The notes under the pieces were generated by a model, which saw nothing but the letters and a program-made list of their open reading frames with translations, was not told the origin of the DNA and did no database searches. This document shows positions 34,270 to 44,814 of a stretch of 64,000 bases of DNA, piece by piece (the stretch's first letter is position 1; the number at the start of each line of letters is the position of its first letter). The stretch covers positions 60,116,047 to 60,180,046 of the forward strand of contig OX123197.2 in NCBI GenBank assembly GCA_944739405.2. The letters run 5' to 3'. This stretch comes from Euclidia mi. Lineage: Eukaryota; Arthropoda; Insecta; Lepidoptera; Erebidae. The position numbers were made by a program, and so were the translations under genes.

Positions 34270-35193
34270 ACATTTTTAAGATAACTTATATCAAATATCG
34301 CAACTTTTGCAATAAACTACTCAAAAGACTTAAAAACGCTTACGAGGTAGGTCAATTGCAAAAAGCAAAAAATAACCCCAAAGCAACCTGGAAGGTGATC
34401 AAGAATATTATTCAAACTGGCCCCTCAAAAGATTCTCCCCAAGAGCTCCTAAACATAGACCCAGATAAAATTAATGCTGTCAATAAAGTCAACAAATATT
34501 TTTCCACCATAGGTAGTGATTTAGCGGAATTGATCAAAATTAATTCTCAAAATAAGAGCAGTATATATCAACCAGACGATAATATTAACAAAAACTCTTT
34601 CGTTCTCATGCCGACGGATGAAAACGAGGTTCTACGCATTGTCCAGGGGTTAAAAAGCGCTGCCGCTGTCGATTGGGATACCATACCAACATTGCTGCTA
34701 CAGAGATGTTCCAATACCTTTGTACCAGTAATCACATATTTGTAATAGTTGTATGTCAAGTGGTACCTTCCCTAAATGTTTCAAAAAAGCCATAGTCCAC
34801 CCTATTTACAAGGGTGGGGACAGAGACAATGTCAGCAACTATAGACCAATATCGGTGTTACCTGTTTTGTCCAAAATACTAGAGAGACTACTGAATACTC
34901 GTCTATTAAGTTTCCTGACAAAGAACAACATCTTGGCCTCAAACACGTTCGGATTTCGAGCCGGAAGGTCAACAGAAAATGCAGTGGCCTCTCTTGTTGA
35001 TGAGGTGGTGGAATGCTTGGATAAAAATGTAAAATGCCTAGGCATTTTTCTCGACCTTAAAAAAGCTTTTGACACTGTCTCTGTCCCACACCTCCTTCTT
35101 AAGATGGAAAGGATGGGTATTCGTGGATACGCACACAGAATATTTAGAGACTTTTTATCTGAGAGACAACAATGCGTGAAGATCGATTCGTTC
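34270..35193 (+). pseudogene. LINE reverse transcriptase, first half (CR1/Jockey group), split by the provirus
   Basis: Coding signal starts at about 34285 (..YIKYRNFCNKLLKRLKNAYE), a linker that normally lies between endonuclease and RT, so the endonuclease is lost (5' truncation). RT blocks follow: AAAVDWDTIP; then, after a frameshift at about 34742-34755, IVHPIYKGGDRDNVSNYRPI, NTFGFRAGRSTENA and CLGIFLDLKKAFDTV (catalytic block A, with Asp). It ends exactly at the GTTC duplicated by the provirus and resumes at 43733. Reverse transcribes element RNA at the insertion site in an intact relative; inactive here. Confidence 0.85.
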
Positions 35194-35425
35194 TGTTATC
35201 CGGATTTAAACGATAGACTTTTTAAAAAAAGATTTATTTCGTTTAGTTTAATGTTAAGGATTATTTATAAAAATAGACGAGTTCGGTAGACGTCTTGAAC
35301 GTTTGGGGATTAAGGACCGACTGTCTGAAAGTGGGCATCATACTACAGATTAGAACGCGGATTGCTGACCAAGCCTTTGGTCTGCATAGGGTAAGCACAA
35401 AGCCATACACTTTAGGGATATAACA
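35194..35425 (-). repeat. 3' LTR of the provirus
   Basis: 232 bp. On the minus strand it contains TTTTTATAAATAA (TATA-like) and AAATAAATC (polyA-signal-like). The polypurine tract GTTGGGGGGGT lies just upstream on the minus strand (about 35426-35437). Confidence 0.93.
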
Positions 35426-35468
35426 ACCCCCCCAACAAGAGGAAACTTACACATTTTAGTGCTAAGTT

Positions 35469-37280
35469 TTAGGAATCTATTCTAATTCGCGGAATTGGTA
35501 TTTGTTCCAATTCCTGATTATCGTCTGTTGCTGTTCCGGAATCTGTTATATTGATTTGTTTACGTTTGGGACATTTACCGAATCCGTTTAAGAACTTATA
35601 CAATACAATGATTATAATTATAGTAGTCACAAAGATAGTCATTATAGGATAGTAAGACTTATATTCTATTAGCGGGCTAGGTTTATTTATAATTTCATTG
35701 ATATCTGTCATGAACTGATTGTTTGTAATACTTGTGATTTTATCTAAGTTTGCATTTAAAAGCTTTACAGGCTCTAATTTTGGTTTAAGTAAATTAAATT
35801 TATCTTTATCACAACAAGGGTCATCAATTAAATTAAAGTCTGATAATATTGGTTTTATTGTTATCGTAACGTTAGATTTAGTTATAAATTCTTTATTATT
35901 ACTGTAAGCTTTGCAATTTGATTTTAGGTTCAATATTCCTGTACCCAAAAGTTTGTACTCTGATGTTGTTGTCTGACACTCGACTATTAGTTTAAGAGGT
36001 TCAGTTTCAACGAATAGCCATCTATTACCTTTCAATTCTTGCCAGATATCAATTTGTCCGAAAATTAATTTGGTTTTACATTGAAGTGGTAATTTAGTAG
36101 GTATTTTACATAGCATTTCTGTTTCACAAATCGGATAATTTTGAATTGAATGTATATCAATATCGTTGCATATGAATATTTGGTTACCCGCTATAATACA
36201 TTTTCTTAAATCACTAAAACATATATATGTATTCTTATCACTACTTATAGCTACATATTTACAATTAGGTAACACCATTGCATAAGAGTTTGGTTGCTGG
36301 TTGTCATGTGGAATTGGTATAGGAATCGGTTTAAATAAACTATATTCTATTCTATTAACTAAGGGTATTTTTATAATGTATACTATTTTATTGTTTACGA
36401 AGATACATGACAGTTTGGCTACATCAATTATAGTATGTATATTATTAAGACTTAAGCTGATAGGTAGTTCTTTATGTTTATCTAAGTGTCTAATATTGTC
36501 TACTAGTTCATCATACAGTTGTTTAGGTGTTAACACAGATGGATGTATAGAATGACTTTTTGTAAACATTATAGCATTTACAACATTTTCGATTCTGAAT
36601 GACAAGGTAAGTAGAGAGGATGATAATTCATTATATATTTCATTTAGTTTAATTTCGGAATACAATTTTGAATTTATTTCAGATGCGTTTTTAAAACTTA
36701 TGACCAATGAATCAATAGCGTCATTTAAACGGGCTTCATTAATGTTTATTATTTTTAATGTTTCATTGTAATGGTGTTATGCTGTATTAGTCATTAAAAC
36801 ATTATCCTTTATTAAGGATGCCAATTTTTTATTGCTATCATTTAAAGTTTGAATGGCGTTATTGTATTTCATCGCATCATCTTCATCCATCGTTCCTATA
36901 ATTTGTTTGAACATAGTACCAATTCCAGCAAACCATGGTGACCTTTTATCTCTTTCAGTAATGAGATGAGAGATGGCACTGTAATCTCTTAGAATACTAT
37001 CAAGACGCGGCACTAAGGGTTGGAGAAAGTTATGGCATTTAGAAACATTCAATTCATTTTGTTGGCAAATGAATCTAGCAGTTCCTAAAACAGTTTTAAT
37101 GTTATCAATATGCGGTTTAATATACCCAATGTCAATAGGAACTAAAACATGTAGATTTTCATTAGAAATTTTAACGGTGCCTGACGTTTCGAAATAGATG
37201 CCTGGGCTTTTGTCTATCTGTTGTATAACATCTGCAGCAAGAACGCAGATGCTCGTTGCGGCAATTCTGAAAGGCGACAT
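35469..37280 (-). pseudogene. env: Envelope glycoprotein of the provirus, one in-frame stop
   Basis: Starts at the ATG at 37280. Residues 1-20 look like a signal peptide (MSPFRIAATSICVLAADVIQ). At about residues 110-113 is RDKR, a furin-type cleavage site, followed by SPWFAGIGTMFKQIIG, a fusion-peptide-like segment as in baculovirus F-like proteins. A TAA at 36777-36779 interrupts the frame; the same frame then continues to 35469, including a TM helix (IMTIFVTTIIIIIVLYKF) and a short basic/acidic tail. Full frame length is about 603 codons, usual for insect errantivirus Env. The role of such proteins is membrane fusion and particle entry. Expression in relatives is from a spliced RNA; splice sites were not determined here. 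Whether the stop is fixed or private is unknown. Confidence 0.85.
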
Positions 37281-37403
37281 ATTCTATCACTTAATCTAGT
37301 AATGTAAAACTTGTATTAAATAATATAAATGTTAATTGTATAGTTAGATAGTAAAATGTAAAGTAAAAGTGTAAATCTGGTAGTAAAATAAAATAAAGTT
37401 TTA

Positions 37404-40400
37404 TCATTCTATGTTGACTTCTGCCAACTTAATCTCATCGTAATGATACTTTACGTGTCTACGATTCATGAGTAAAGTAAGGGTATTGTTGCCATTTATA
37501 CGGACAACCTTAAAAGGGCCTTTCCAAATGGGTGATAATGCTTTACGTAGACGTAAATGATTTTTTACATAAACCATATCTCCAGCTTTGTATTGGACTG
37601 GTTTTGTATGTTTATCATAATAGGTTTTTGATATAGTTTTAGATTTCAAAATGTTTTCTATAGCTTTCTCACGGGAAAGTTTCAATCGTTGCTGCAAAAC
37701 TCTAACGTAAGTATTATAACTAGGTTCCAAAGGGGTTTCATATATTGAGGATGGGATAGAGGCTTTATGACCAAATAATAGCTCGTAAGGGGTGAAATGA
37801 GTAGTTGAGTGAATAGTTGTATTATAGGTGAGCATTGCAGTATAGACAAATCTAGGCCAGTTGGTTTGGTTTTCGTTTATGAAAGATTTAAGGTACTCTT
37901 TTAAAGTGGAGTGGCTTCTTTCCAGTGCCCCTTGAGTTTGCGGATGATAAGGGGTAGACCAAAGTTGTTTTACTTTCAAAAATGTGCATGTTTGTTTGAA
38001 CAATTCGGCCGTGAAGTTAGTTCCTTGATCAGTTAAGATGGTCTTTGGAATGCCGAATTGAGCAATAAAATGAACGAGGCATTCAGCAGTTTCTTCTGCG
38101 GTTGCATTTGAAATTGGATAAGCTGCCGAATATTTTGTGAGATCATCTTGCAATGTTAAAATGAACTTTAATTTGGCGTTGCCAGCCTCGGGTAGGGGGC
38201 CCACAATATCTAAAGCCACTCGCTCAAAAGGTTGTGTCGAAGTTGTAGTGATTTGCATGGGAGCGCGGTTAGTTTTGCGCAAAGCTTTGTTAGTCTGACA
38301 CAATTCACACTTGCGGACATAATTTTCAATATCGCTGCGCATATTTCGCCAATAATACTTTTCTTGGATTCTGCCTAACATTCTATTTGACCCTAGGTGG
38401 CCCGCAATTGGGAGATCATGATTTTCTCTTAGAGTTTTCATAATTTCGCTCATAGAAGGATATATTACGGTATTTTTATAAATATTTATCGTTATGTTAG
38501 TGTCATGAAATAGGTACATAATTATATTATATATTTTCATAAAAGTATGAGAGTCAAAAGGATTTCGGAATTCTGAGATACTAAATTCGTTGACATTTTG
38601 TGATATTAACTCATTTTTTAACATATTCAAACTTTTAAAAATATCTTCATAACTATTGGAATCGTAGTGATATACTTTAACAAAAAGAAAGTAATAGGTG
38701 ATATTATCTTTTTCAAATTTTATGTATGAATAGAGTGTTCTTTCTCTCGATAGAAATTCTTTAGAATCAGAAAGTTTACTAAGAACATCTATGACGTAAT
38801 GGTTTGACTCATCTAAATCAATAGAAGTCGGTATGACGATGCATTTAGATTTAGTTTTAAGCAAATTTTCATTATATTCTTGGATCTTGGTATTAAATGT
38901 AATTGATTTGTTATTTATAGTCTTTAAGCATTTAGAATAATTATCATTATTAATATTAATGGTTTCATTGAATGGTGGAGTAGGAATATCAAAATCGTCT
39001 GGGAGTTCTACATCCTCTGGAATCTCAAAGTCATCGGGTAGTTCGAGTATTTCAGGTAAGTCGGGGTTTTCCCTAATTATAATTTCAGGACTTAAAGGAG
39101 GAGGAGGACGTTCACGCTCTCTACTAACTACGGGTTCTTCGACAGGTAAGTCATCAGGATTTTCAGGATTAGGCTGCGATGGAACATTATCAGGTATAGT
39201 ATTATCATTCTGTTGGACTGGGTTTACTACATATCGCGAGAGTGCATCGGCATTTGTATTAATTTTACCCTTCTTATATTGGATTTCATAATCATACTCC
39301 TCTAACTTTAAACGCCATCGTATTAGGCGAGATCCGGGGTCTTTACAATTGAACAGCCAGTTAAGAGGTTTATGGTCTGTTATAATTTTAAATCGACGTC
39401 CAAAAAGATATGGGCGGAATACCTTGGTGCCGTGGACGATAGCTAGACACTCTTTCTCAGTGACACTATAATTGCATTCCGCTTTATTTAGTGTCCTGGA
39501 GGCATAGGCAATAGGTCTGTCTTTTCCGACTTCTCCTTGAGATAATATTGCAGAAATTGCATAATTAGAAGCATCACAAGTTAAAATGAAGGGTTTTGTG
39601 AAATCGGGATATATAAGTACTGGGGCTGTAACTAATTTATCTTTAAGCTGTTCAAAAGCTAATTGTTGACTATTAGTCCAGATAAATGGGACATCCTTTT
39701 TTAGAAGAGCTGTAAGGTATTTAGCAAATTTAGAAAATTCGGGTATAAAGCGTCGGTAATATGAAGCTAGTCCAAGAAAAGACTTTATGTCTTTCGGACA
39801 TTTAGGGACAGGAAATTGTACTACGGCTTTTATCTTTTCGGGGTTAGGTTTGACTCCCTCGTCGCTAATAATGTGACCTAGGTAAGCCACTTCTTTTCTG
39901 AGAAATTCGCATTTCTCTGGCTGCAATTTTAGTTTATAGGTTCTCAATCTTTCAAAAACAAAAGCGATCTTTTCGATGCTTGAAATCAAGGAATGGGAGT
40001 ATATAACGATATCGTCAAGGTACACAAAACAGTGTGTGCCTTGTAATCCCGATAGTACAGCATTCATTGTTCTTTGAAACGTTGCAGGGGCATTTTTCAA
40101 CCCAAACGGCATTCTGTTGAATTCAAAATGACCGTCTGGGACGCTAAATGCGGTTTTAGGGCTATCAGCGGGATCCATTCGCACCTGATGGAATCCAGAT
40201 GCCAGGTCTAATGTTGCGAAATATTTGCTTTGACCTAGCTGATCTAATATCTCACTTATTTGAGGAATTGGGTAAGTTTCTCCAACTGTAATGTCATTTA
40301 ACTTCCGGTAGTCTATGACAATTCGCCACTTTCTCTGCCCGGATGAGTCTGTCTTCTTTGGAACTATCCAAATTGGTGAAGACCATGGAGATTTGGAGGG

Positions 40401-41807
40401 TTTAATAATATTTTCGTTTAACATTTTATAAATTTGGGTCTTGACCTCATTTTTATGAATTTCAGGGAATCTGTAAGATTTTACACTTATAGGTTGGGAA
40501 GTTGTTGTTTTAATTTCGTGTTTGATAATATCTGGGCAGGTCAATTGATCTCCTGGTAAATGAAATACATCTGCATACTGACTACATATATCTTTCAGAA
40601 GTTCTGATTCTTCTTCATTGAGGTGAGACATACGTAAGAGGTCAAATAACTTTTGTGTTCTTTCGATACTATTATTAACGTCGTTGTTATTTGGATTGGC
40701 ATTACCATTAAATTGTTGATTATAATCAATAGGATGTAAGGTAAGTAACAAATTAGAATTTATTTGAACTGGTTCGTCAGAGGTGTTAAGTACTGTAAGG
40801 TTAACTCTGTTGTTAGTTTTTACTTTAACCAGACAGTTGGATATTAAGATAGAATTTGATATGTGTTGATCAAATATTATTCCTTCCTTTAGTTCGGGAT
40901 TTTTAACCGAGCACTCAATTACCTTTTCAGTGCGAGGTTCGATCTTATAGGAAGGTTCATCAAATGATAATTTAATATTGGTATCATTTATTTCAAGAGA
41001 TTCTAAATTATAGTTAATTCGGCATCCATGATGCATGAATAGGTCGTTACCTATTATGCCATCATACGGTAAATTAATGTTGTCAAAAACATGGAAGGTA
41101 TGTAGTAGTTTTACTTGTGGGTTAAATTGTAATTGTAACATTAGGCTGCCTATACTTTTCAAAGGATCATTTTTTGAATCTATTCCTTTAATTTTAATAT
41201 CGTTTTCATTTAGCGTTATTTTGTTACTAATACATTTATTTTTCAGGATACAGATGGATGCACCGGAGTCAATGAGAAAGGTAAGTGGGTTTTGATTTAT
41301 AGGTGTTTGAATTTTGACATAGGGTAAGTATCTGTTGTGAGTAACAATTTCATAGATCTGTGCAGGTTTCAATGGATTAGGGTGACCTTGAGTTTGGGGC
41401 TGGTTACCCTCTCCATTGGTCGATTTGATTGGATGACCGTGAATTTGGGGCTGGTTACCCTGTCCATTGGTCGATTTAATTGGATGACCGTGAGTTTGGG
41501 GCTGGTTACCCTGTCCATTGGTCGATTTGGTTGGATGACCTTGAGTTTGGGGCTGGTTACCCTGTCCATTGGCCAATTTAATTTGATGACCGTGAGTTTG
41601 GGGCTGGTTACCCTGTCCATTGGTCGATTTGGTTGGATGACCTTGAGCTTGGGGCTGGTTACCCTGTCCATTGGTCGATTTGACTGGATGACCTTGAGTT
41701 TGGGGCTGGTTACCCGGTCCATAGGTCAATCCGTTGGAAATAGTATCGACTTGGGTAATAGGGAATTGCCCCGCGCGATACCTAGACGGGACATTTATTA
41801 GTTGAAA
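37404..41807 (-). CDS. pol: Pol polyprotein: protease, reverse transcriptase, RNase H, integrase
   Basis: The frame is open from 41807, ten bases inside the end of gag, in the -1 frame, so it is probably made by ribosomal frameshifting. A 17-residue repeat (GNQPQTQGHPxKSTNGQ, six full copies plus a partial) precedes the protease (LTFLIDSGAS, residue ~154 counted from the TTG at 41729). Then come RT (VYLDDIVIYS, ~571; also FATLDLASGFHQ), RNase H (ILTCDASNYA, ~717), the integrase zinc domain (H..H, CELC, ~1110-1150) and catalytic core D,D,E (RVALDIVGPL, ILTDQGTNF, QGALERSH, ~1172/1231/1267), and a GPFKVVRINGN C-terminal module. All key residues are present and there is no internal stop. It copies RNA into DNA and integrates it. 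Confidence 0.93.
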   Translation of the reverse strand, partial: FQLINVPSRYRAGQFPITQVDTISNGLTYGPGNQPQTQGHPVKSTNGQGNQPQAQGHPTKSTNGQGNQPQTHGHQIKLANGQGNQPQTQGHPTKSTNGQGNQPQTHGHPIKSTNGQGNQPQIHGHPIKSTNGEGNQPQTQGHPNPLKPAQIYEIVTHNRYLPYVKIQTPINQNPLTFLIDSGASICILKNKCISNKITLNENDIKIKGIDSKNDPLKSIGSLMLQLQFNPQVKLLHTFHVFDNINLPYDGIIGNDLFMHHGCRINYNLESLEINDTNIKLSFDEPSYKIEPRTEKVIECSVKNPELKEGIIFDQHISNSILISNCLVKVKTNNRVNLTVLNTSDEPVQINSNLLLTLHPIDYNQQFNGNANPNNNDVNNSIERTQKLFDLLRMSHLNEEESELLKDICSQYADVFHLPGDQLTCPDIIKHEIKTTTSQPISVKSYRFPEIHKNEVKTQIYKMLNENIIKPSKSPWSSPIWIVPKKTDSSGQRKWRIVIDYRKLNDITVGETYPIPQISEILDQLGQSKYFATLDLASGFHQVRMDPADSPKTAFSVPDGHFEFNRMPFGLKNAPATFQRTMNAVLSGLQGTHCFVYLDDIVIYSHSLISSIEKIAFVFERLRTYKLKLQPEKCEFLRKEVAYLGHIISDEGVKPNPEKIKAVVQFPVPKCPKDIKSFLGLASYYRRFIPEFSKFAKYLTALLKKDVPFIWTNSQQLAFEQLKDKLVTAPVLIYPDFTKPFILTCDASNYAISAILSQGEVGKDRPIAYASRTLNKAECNYSVTEKECLAIVHGTKVFRPYLFGRRFKIITDHKPLNWLFNCKDPGSRLIRWRLKLEEYDYEIQYKKGKINTNADALSRYVVNPVQQNDNTIPDNVPSQPNPENPDDLPVEEPVVSRERERPPPPLSPEIIIRENPDLPEILELPDDFEIPEDVELPDDFDIPTPPFNETININNDNYSKCLKTINNKSITFNTKIQEYNENLLKTKSKCIVIPTSIDLDESNHYVIDVLSKLSDSKEFLSRERTLYSYIKFEKDNITYYFLFVKVYHYDSNSYEDIFKSLNMLKNELISQNVNEFSISEFRNPFDSHTFMKIYNIIMYLFHDTNITINIYKNTVIYPSMSEIMKTLRENHDLPIAGHLGSNRMLGRIQEKYYWRNMRSDIENYVRKCELCQTNKALRKTNRAPMQITTTSTQPFERVALDIVGPLPEAGNAKLKFILTLQDDLTKYSAAYPISNATAEETAECLVHFIAQFGIPKTILTDQGTNFTAELFKQTCTFLKVKQLWSTPYHPQTQGALERSHSTLKEYLKSFINENQTNWPRFVYTAMLTYNTTIHSTTHFTPYELLFGHKASIPSSIYETPLEPSYNTYVRVLQQRLKLSREKAIENILKSKTISKTYYDKHTKPVQYKAGDMVYVKNHLRLRKALSPIWKGPFKVVRINGNNTLTLLMNRRHVKYHYDEIKLAEVNIE
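41379..41714 (-). repeat. 51-bp coding minisatellite at the start of Pol
   Basis: Six complete 51-bp units and one partial, each encoding 17 residues rich in Gln, Gly, Pro and His. Units differ by a few bases but keep length and frame. Confidence 0.95.
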
Positions 41808-42745
41808 TTATTATCAACGCATTCATCCACTTCATCTTTACCATCTTCTTCATCATTTTCAGCAAAGTTCACACGAGGATAAGGCTTAGAGGTAGAAGGT
41901 TGCATTGGGGTAAACGGTTGAGGGCCATTAGAGAATCTTTTATTATTATATTCACGTAATTTGCAGTTTTCAAGAAGGTGACCCTGCTTCTTGCAGTATC
42001 TGCAAAACATTGAATCGCGAGAAGAAGATGTGTTTTGGTAGTTATTATTAGGTTTATGTGTTTGTGGGACGCGGTTATAAGAGTCATTTCTTTTATTAAA
42101 AGGTTCAGTAGTTTTTGTTTTGTTAAAGTTTAGGGAGGTGTTACGGTAAGAAAACTGTTGTATTTTCTCCTCTGATATGGCGCAGTTTATTGCGTCATTC
42201 AGGCTCTTAGGATCTCTACTTCTGACCAGGTTCGCTATTCTAGGATGCAATCCTAAAGTGAAAGTATGGAGGGCTAGATCCTCCATAGCGGCTAATCTGC
42301 CAACAAGTTCGCTCTTTTTGGAATTTGAAACGGTTACTTCTGTTAAAAGTTTCTGTAAACAGGTCTCTACACGTAGAGAAAATTGGCTGACGGTTTCCTG
42401 AGCGCTTTGTCTACAGTTTTGCAAGTCTGTAAGCAAATGAGCGTAATGCTTGCGCTCTCCAAATTGATTTTTTAAGAATTCTTTAAGTGATGACCACGTC
42501 TCAAAATCTTTAATTGAACAGGCTGTTTCGGCTTTCCCTTCTAGTTGGCTTAAAATATATTTAAAAACTACATCTTCCTGGGATGAAGACGCTAAGGAAA
42601 TTGCGCTGTCGCAATTTCTCAGGAAAGCAGTTAATTTCTCTCTGTCACCGTTAAAAGGTTTAATGAATTTCAACACAACGTTTAAGGAAATTTCCTCTTC
42701 AGATCTTAATTCTTTAACATCTTTCTTAGAATCTGATTTTGCCAT
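41798..42745 (-). CDS. gag: Gag protein of the provirus
   Basis: 315 residues from the ATG at 42745 (MAKSDSKKDVKELR). An alpha-helical capsid-like region spans residues ~20-190 (LKFIKPFNGDREKLTAFLRN, AMEDLALHTFTLGLHPRIAN). A Ser/Asn-rich linker and one zinc knuckle CRYCKKQGHLLENC (CX2CX4HX4C, ~245-258) follow, then an acidic tail (ENDEEDGKDEVDE). It assembles the core particle and binds RNA. It ends at TAA (41800-41798), overlapping pol by ten bases. Length is a little short for an errantivirus Gag but no break is seen. Confidence 0.92.
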   Translation of the reverse strand: MAKSDSKKDVKELRSEEEISLNVVLKFIKPFNGDREKLTAFLRNCDSAISLASSSQEDVVFKYILSQLEGKAETACSIKDFETWSSLKEFLKNQFGERKHYAHLLTDLQNCRQSAQETVSQFSLRVETCLQKLLTEVTVSNSKKSELVGRLAAMEDLALHTFTLGLHPRIANLVRSRDPKSLNDAINCAISEEKIQQFSYRNTSLNFNKTKTTEPFNKRNDSYNRVPQTHKPNNNYQNTSSSRDSMFCRYCKKQGHLLENCKLREYNNKRFSNGPQPFTPMQPSTSKPYPRVNFAENDEEDGKDEVDECVDNNFN

Positions 42746-43500
42746 TTTAATTTAAAAGAAAAGAATATGATATAACTAAATTAAAATAAATCGAAACCAA
42801 ACCCGAACGCAAACGCTTGTATAGTATTCTGAACAGAGCCGATAACAAAGGTATGATGTGCGTAGGCGTTACTGGGAACGGTCTGAGTAGAACTGTGACT
42901 TAGATAAGAGCCACTTCGATGCAACTTATTTGGTTTTATAATTATAAGAACGTTATAATGAATAAAAGTTATTTAACGTAGTATACATTCTACACTGGAA
43001 CACTGAAAACACGAATGTTACACGGAGCGGATAAATGAACACTTTGATTTCAGGATATTTCGACGATTTCACCGCAGTCTCAGGATCAAAGTTAAGGAAT
43101 AGTTTCACTTACAGCAATAGTTCACCACGCCTCATTCTCGTCACTCCCTGGTAAGTCCTGGATTCCTGGACCGGATGTAAGGATGATGCCGCGAAAATAT
43201 CGCCGTCTGGTTGGTATTTTCTCGTCGGGAATGGTACACCGGTCACAGCGTTAGGCTACGCGTGACAGAGGGTATACTTTGCAGGTTCAAGGTTAGAGAC
43301 CGGCTGCAGCACGAACAGTGCGCAGCAATGGGCCTTTCTAGAACACGGTCGCGACGTACAAAGAATCACCGGAACAACAGCACGGTAAGTATATACGTAG
43401 TTGGAATCGGCAAGTACACTCAACACACACACTCGCGTATATTTTGGACTTTTCAGAGACGTATAGGGGACTCCTTCGGAATCCCACCGCTGCCACCAAA
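42746..43500 (-). promoter_or_regulatory. Proviral leader with primer-binding site
   Basis: The primer-binding site is at 43498-43481 on the minus strand (TGGTGGCAGCGGTGGGAT), two bases after the LTR. Its complement ends ..AATCCCACCGCTGCCACCA, the shape of a tRNA 3' end with discriminator A, most like a Leu tRNA. The remaining 700 bp are untranslated leader, with no ORF preceding gag in frame. Confidence 0.75.
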
Positions 43501-43732
43501 TGTTATCCGGATTTAAACGATAGACTTTTTAAAAAAAGATTTATTTCGTTTAGTTTAATGTTAAGGATTATTTATAAAAATAGACGAGTTCGGTAGACGT
43601 CTTGAACGTTTGGGGATTAAGGACCGACTGTCTGAAAGTGGGCATCATACTACAGATTAGAACGCGGATTGCTGACCAAGCCTTTGGTCTGCATAGGGTA
43701 AGCACAAAGCCATACACTTTAGGGATATAACA
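43501..43732 (-). repeat. 5' LTR of the provirus
   Basis: 232 bp, reading as identical to the 3' LTR. The TATA-like TTTTTATAAATAA is the probable Pol II promoter of the element. Confidence 0.93.
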
Positions 43733-44780
43733 GTTCGTCAGCGATAGTGCTCCTCTTTACTTCGGTGCCCCACAAGGCTCGGTCTGATCTCCAACGCTCT
43801 TCCTCCTTTATATTAACTCCTTATGCAATCTGTCCATACCTAATTGTTCTATCTTTTCCTACGCCGACGACACTGCACTACTTATCCGTGGTAAAACCTG
43901 GCTCGAAACATTCTCCCAAGTCGAACAGGCTATACGCCAGGTAATGCAGTGGCTATCGACTAATTTATTAACATTGAACCTAGACAAAACTACTTTTCTA
44001 ACCTTTTCGCTCTCCAATTCCACACAGCCATCACTGAACACCTACACACTCAAAGCCCACATTTGCTCTCCACTCCACTCGTCCTCCCCCTGTAATTGCC
44101 CTGAATTAACTAGATCTACCCATACAAAATATCTTGGTGTATGTGTTGATAATCTCCTCGATTAGAAATGCCATCTTGCTTGTCTCACAGGTCGTATTCG
44201 TAAGATGATATTTATTTTCAAAAAACTTCGCCACTGTGCAGATAGTCAGACACTAAAAACTATCTTCACTGCTCTGTGTCAGTCTGTGCTATCGTACTGT
44301 ATATCGGTCTGGGGTGGAGCGGCCAAAACCCATTTATTACCACTTGAGCGAGCACGAAGAATAGTGTTAAAGGTGATGACTTTAAAGCCAATCCGGTACC
44401 CTACTACCCAACTCCATAAAGAATGTGCAATTTTAACTGTTAGACAACTTTTTGTGCTCCAAACAATAACTCGTAAACATGCCTCGTTAACGTATGATCC
44501 GGAGCTACAAAATATGCTGTACCCCTCGCTATAGAACAACATTAGCTGCACGTCATTTCTATGTCATTGGCAGTAATTTGTACAATACTGTAAACAGAAG
44601 CTGTAATGTTTACCCACTTTTAAGAACCCAATGCAGAAGAGTTACGTCAAGTTGGCTAATGGCTAAAACTTATGCACAGACGGAGGATATGCTAAAGCTG
44701 ACTACTCTATAATTGTACCTACCACCGGCACACACTGTATTACATAACAGGAAGGACACATATGAACACACACACACACG

Positions 44781-44814
<34 letters not shown>

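Larger units (their letters stand above)
35190..43736 (-). mobile_element. Complete errantivirus-like endogenous retrovirus (Ty3/gypsy with env)
   Basis: Two 232-bp LTRs (35194-35425, 43501-43732) read as identical base for base and start TGTTAT..., ending ...ATAACA. GTTC (35190-35193 and 43733-43736) is the 4-bp target duplication. Order on the minus strand: 5' LTR, primer-binding site, leader, gag, pol, env, polypurine tract, 3' LTR. Total 8539 bp without duplications. The intact ends and equal LTRs indicate a very recent insertion. Gag and Pol are open; env has one in-frame stop. It interrupts the LINE reverse transcriptase. Confidence 0.93.

Noticed and set aside
38959..39291. Ser/Gly-rich plus-strand ORF
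   Set aside because: Antisense of the acidic Pro/Asp/Glu linker in Pol; low complexity.
41337..41801. 154-codon plus-strand ORF with repeated LGLVTLSIGRF units
   Set aside because: Antisense shadow of the 51-bp coding minisatellite of Pol.
43211..43516. 101-codon plus-strand ORF
   Set aside because: Covers the proviral leader and LTR end on the wrong strand.
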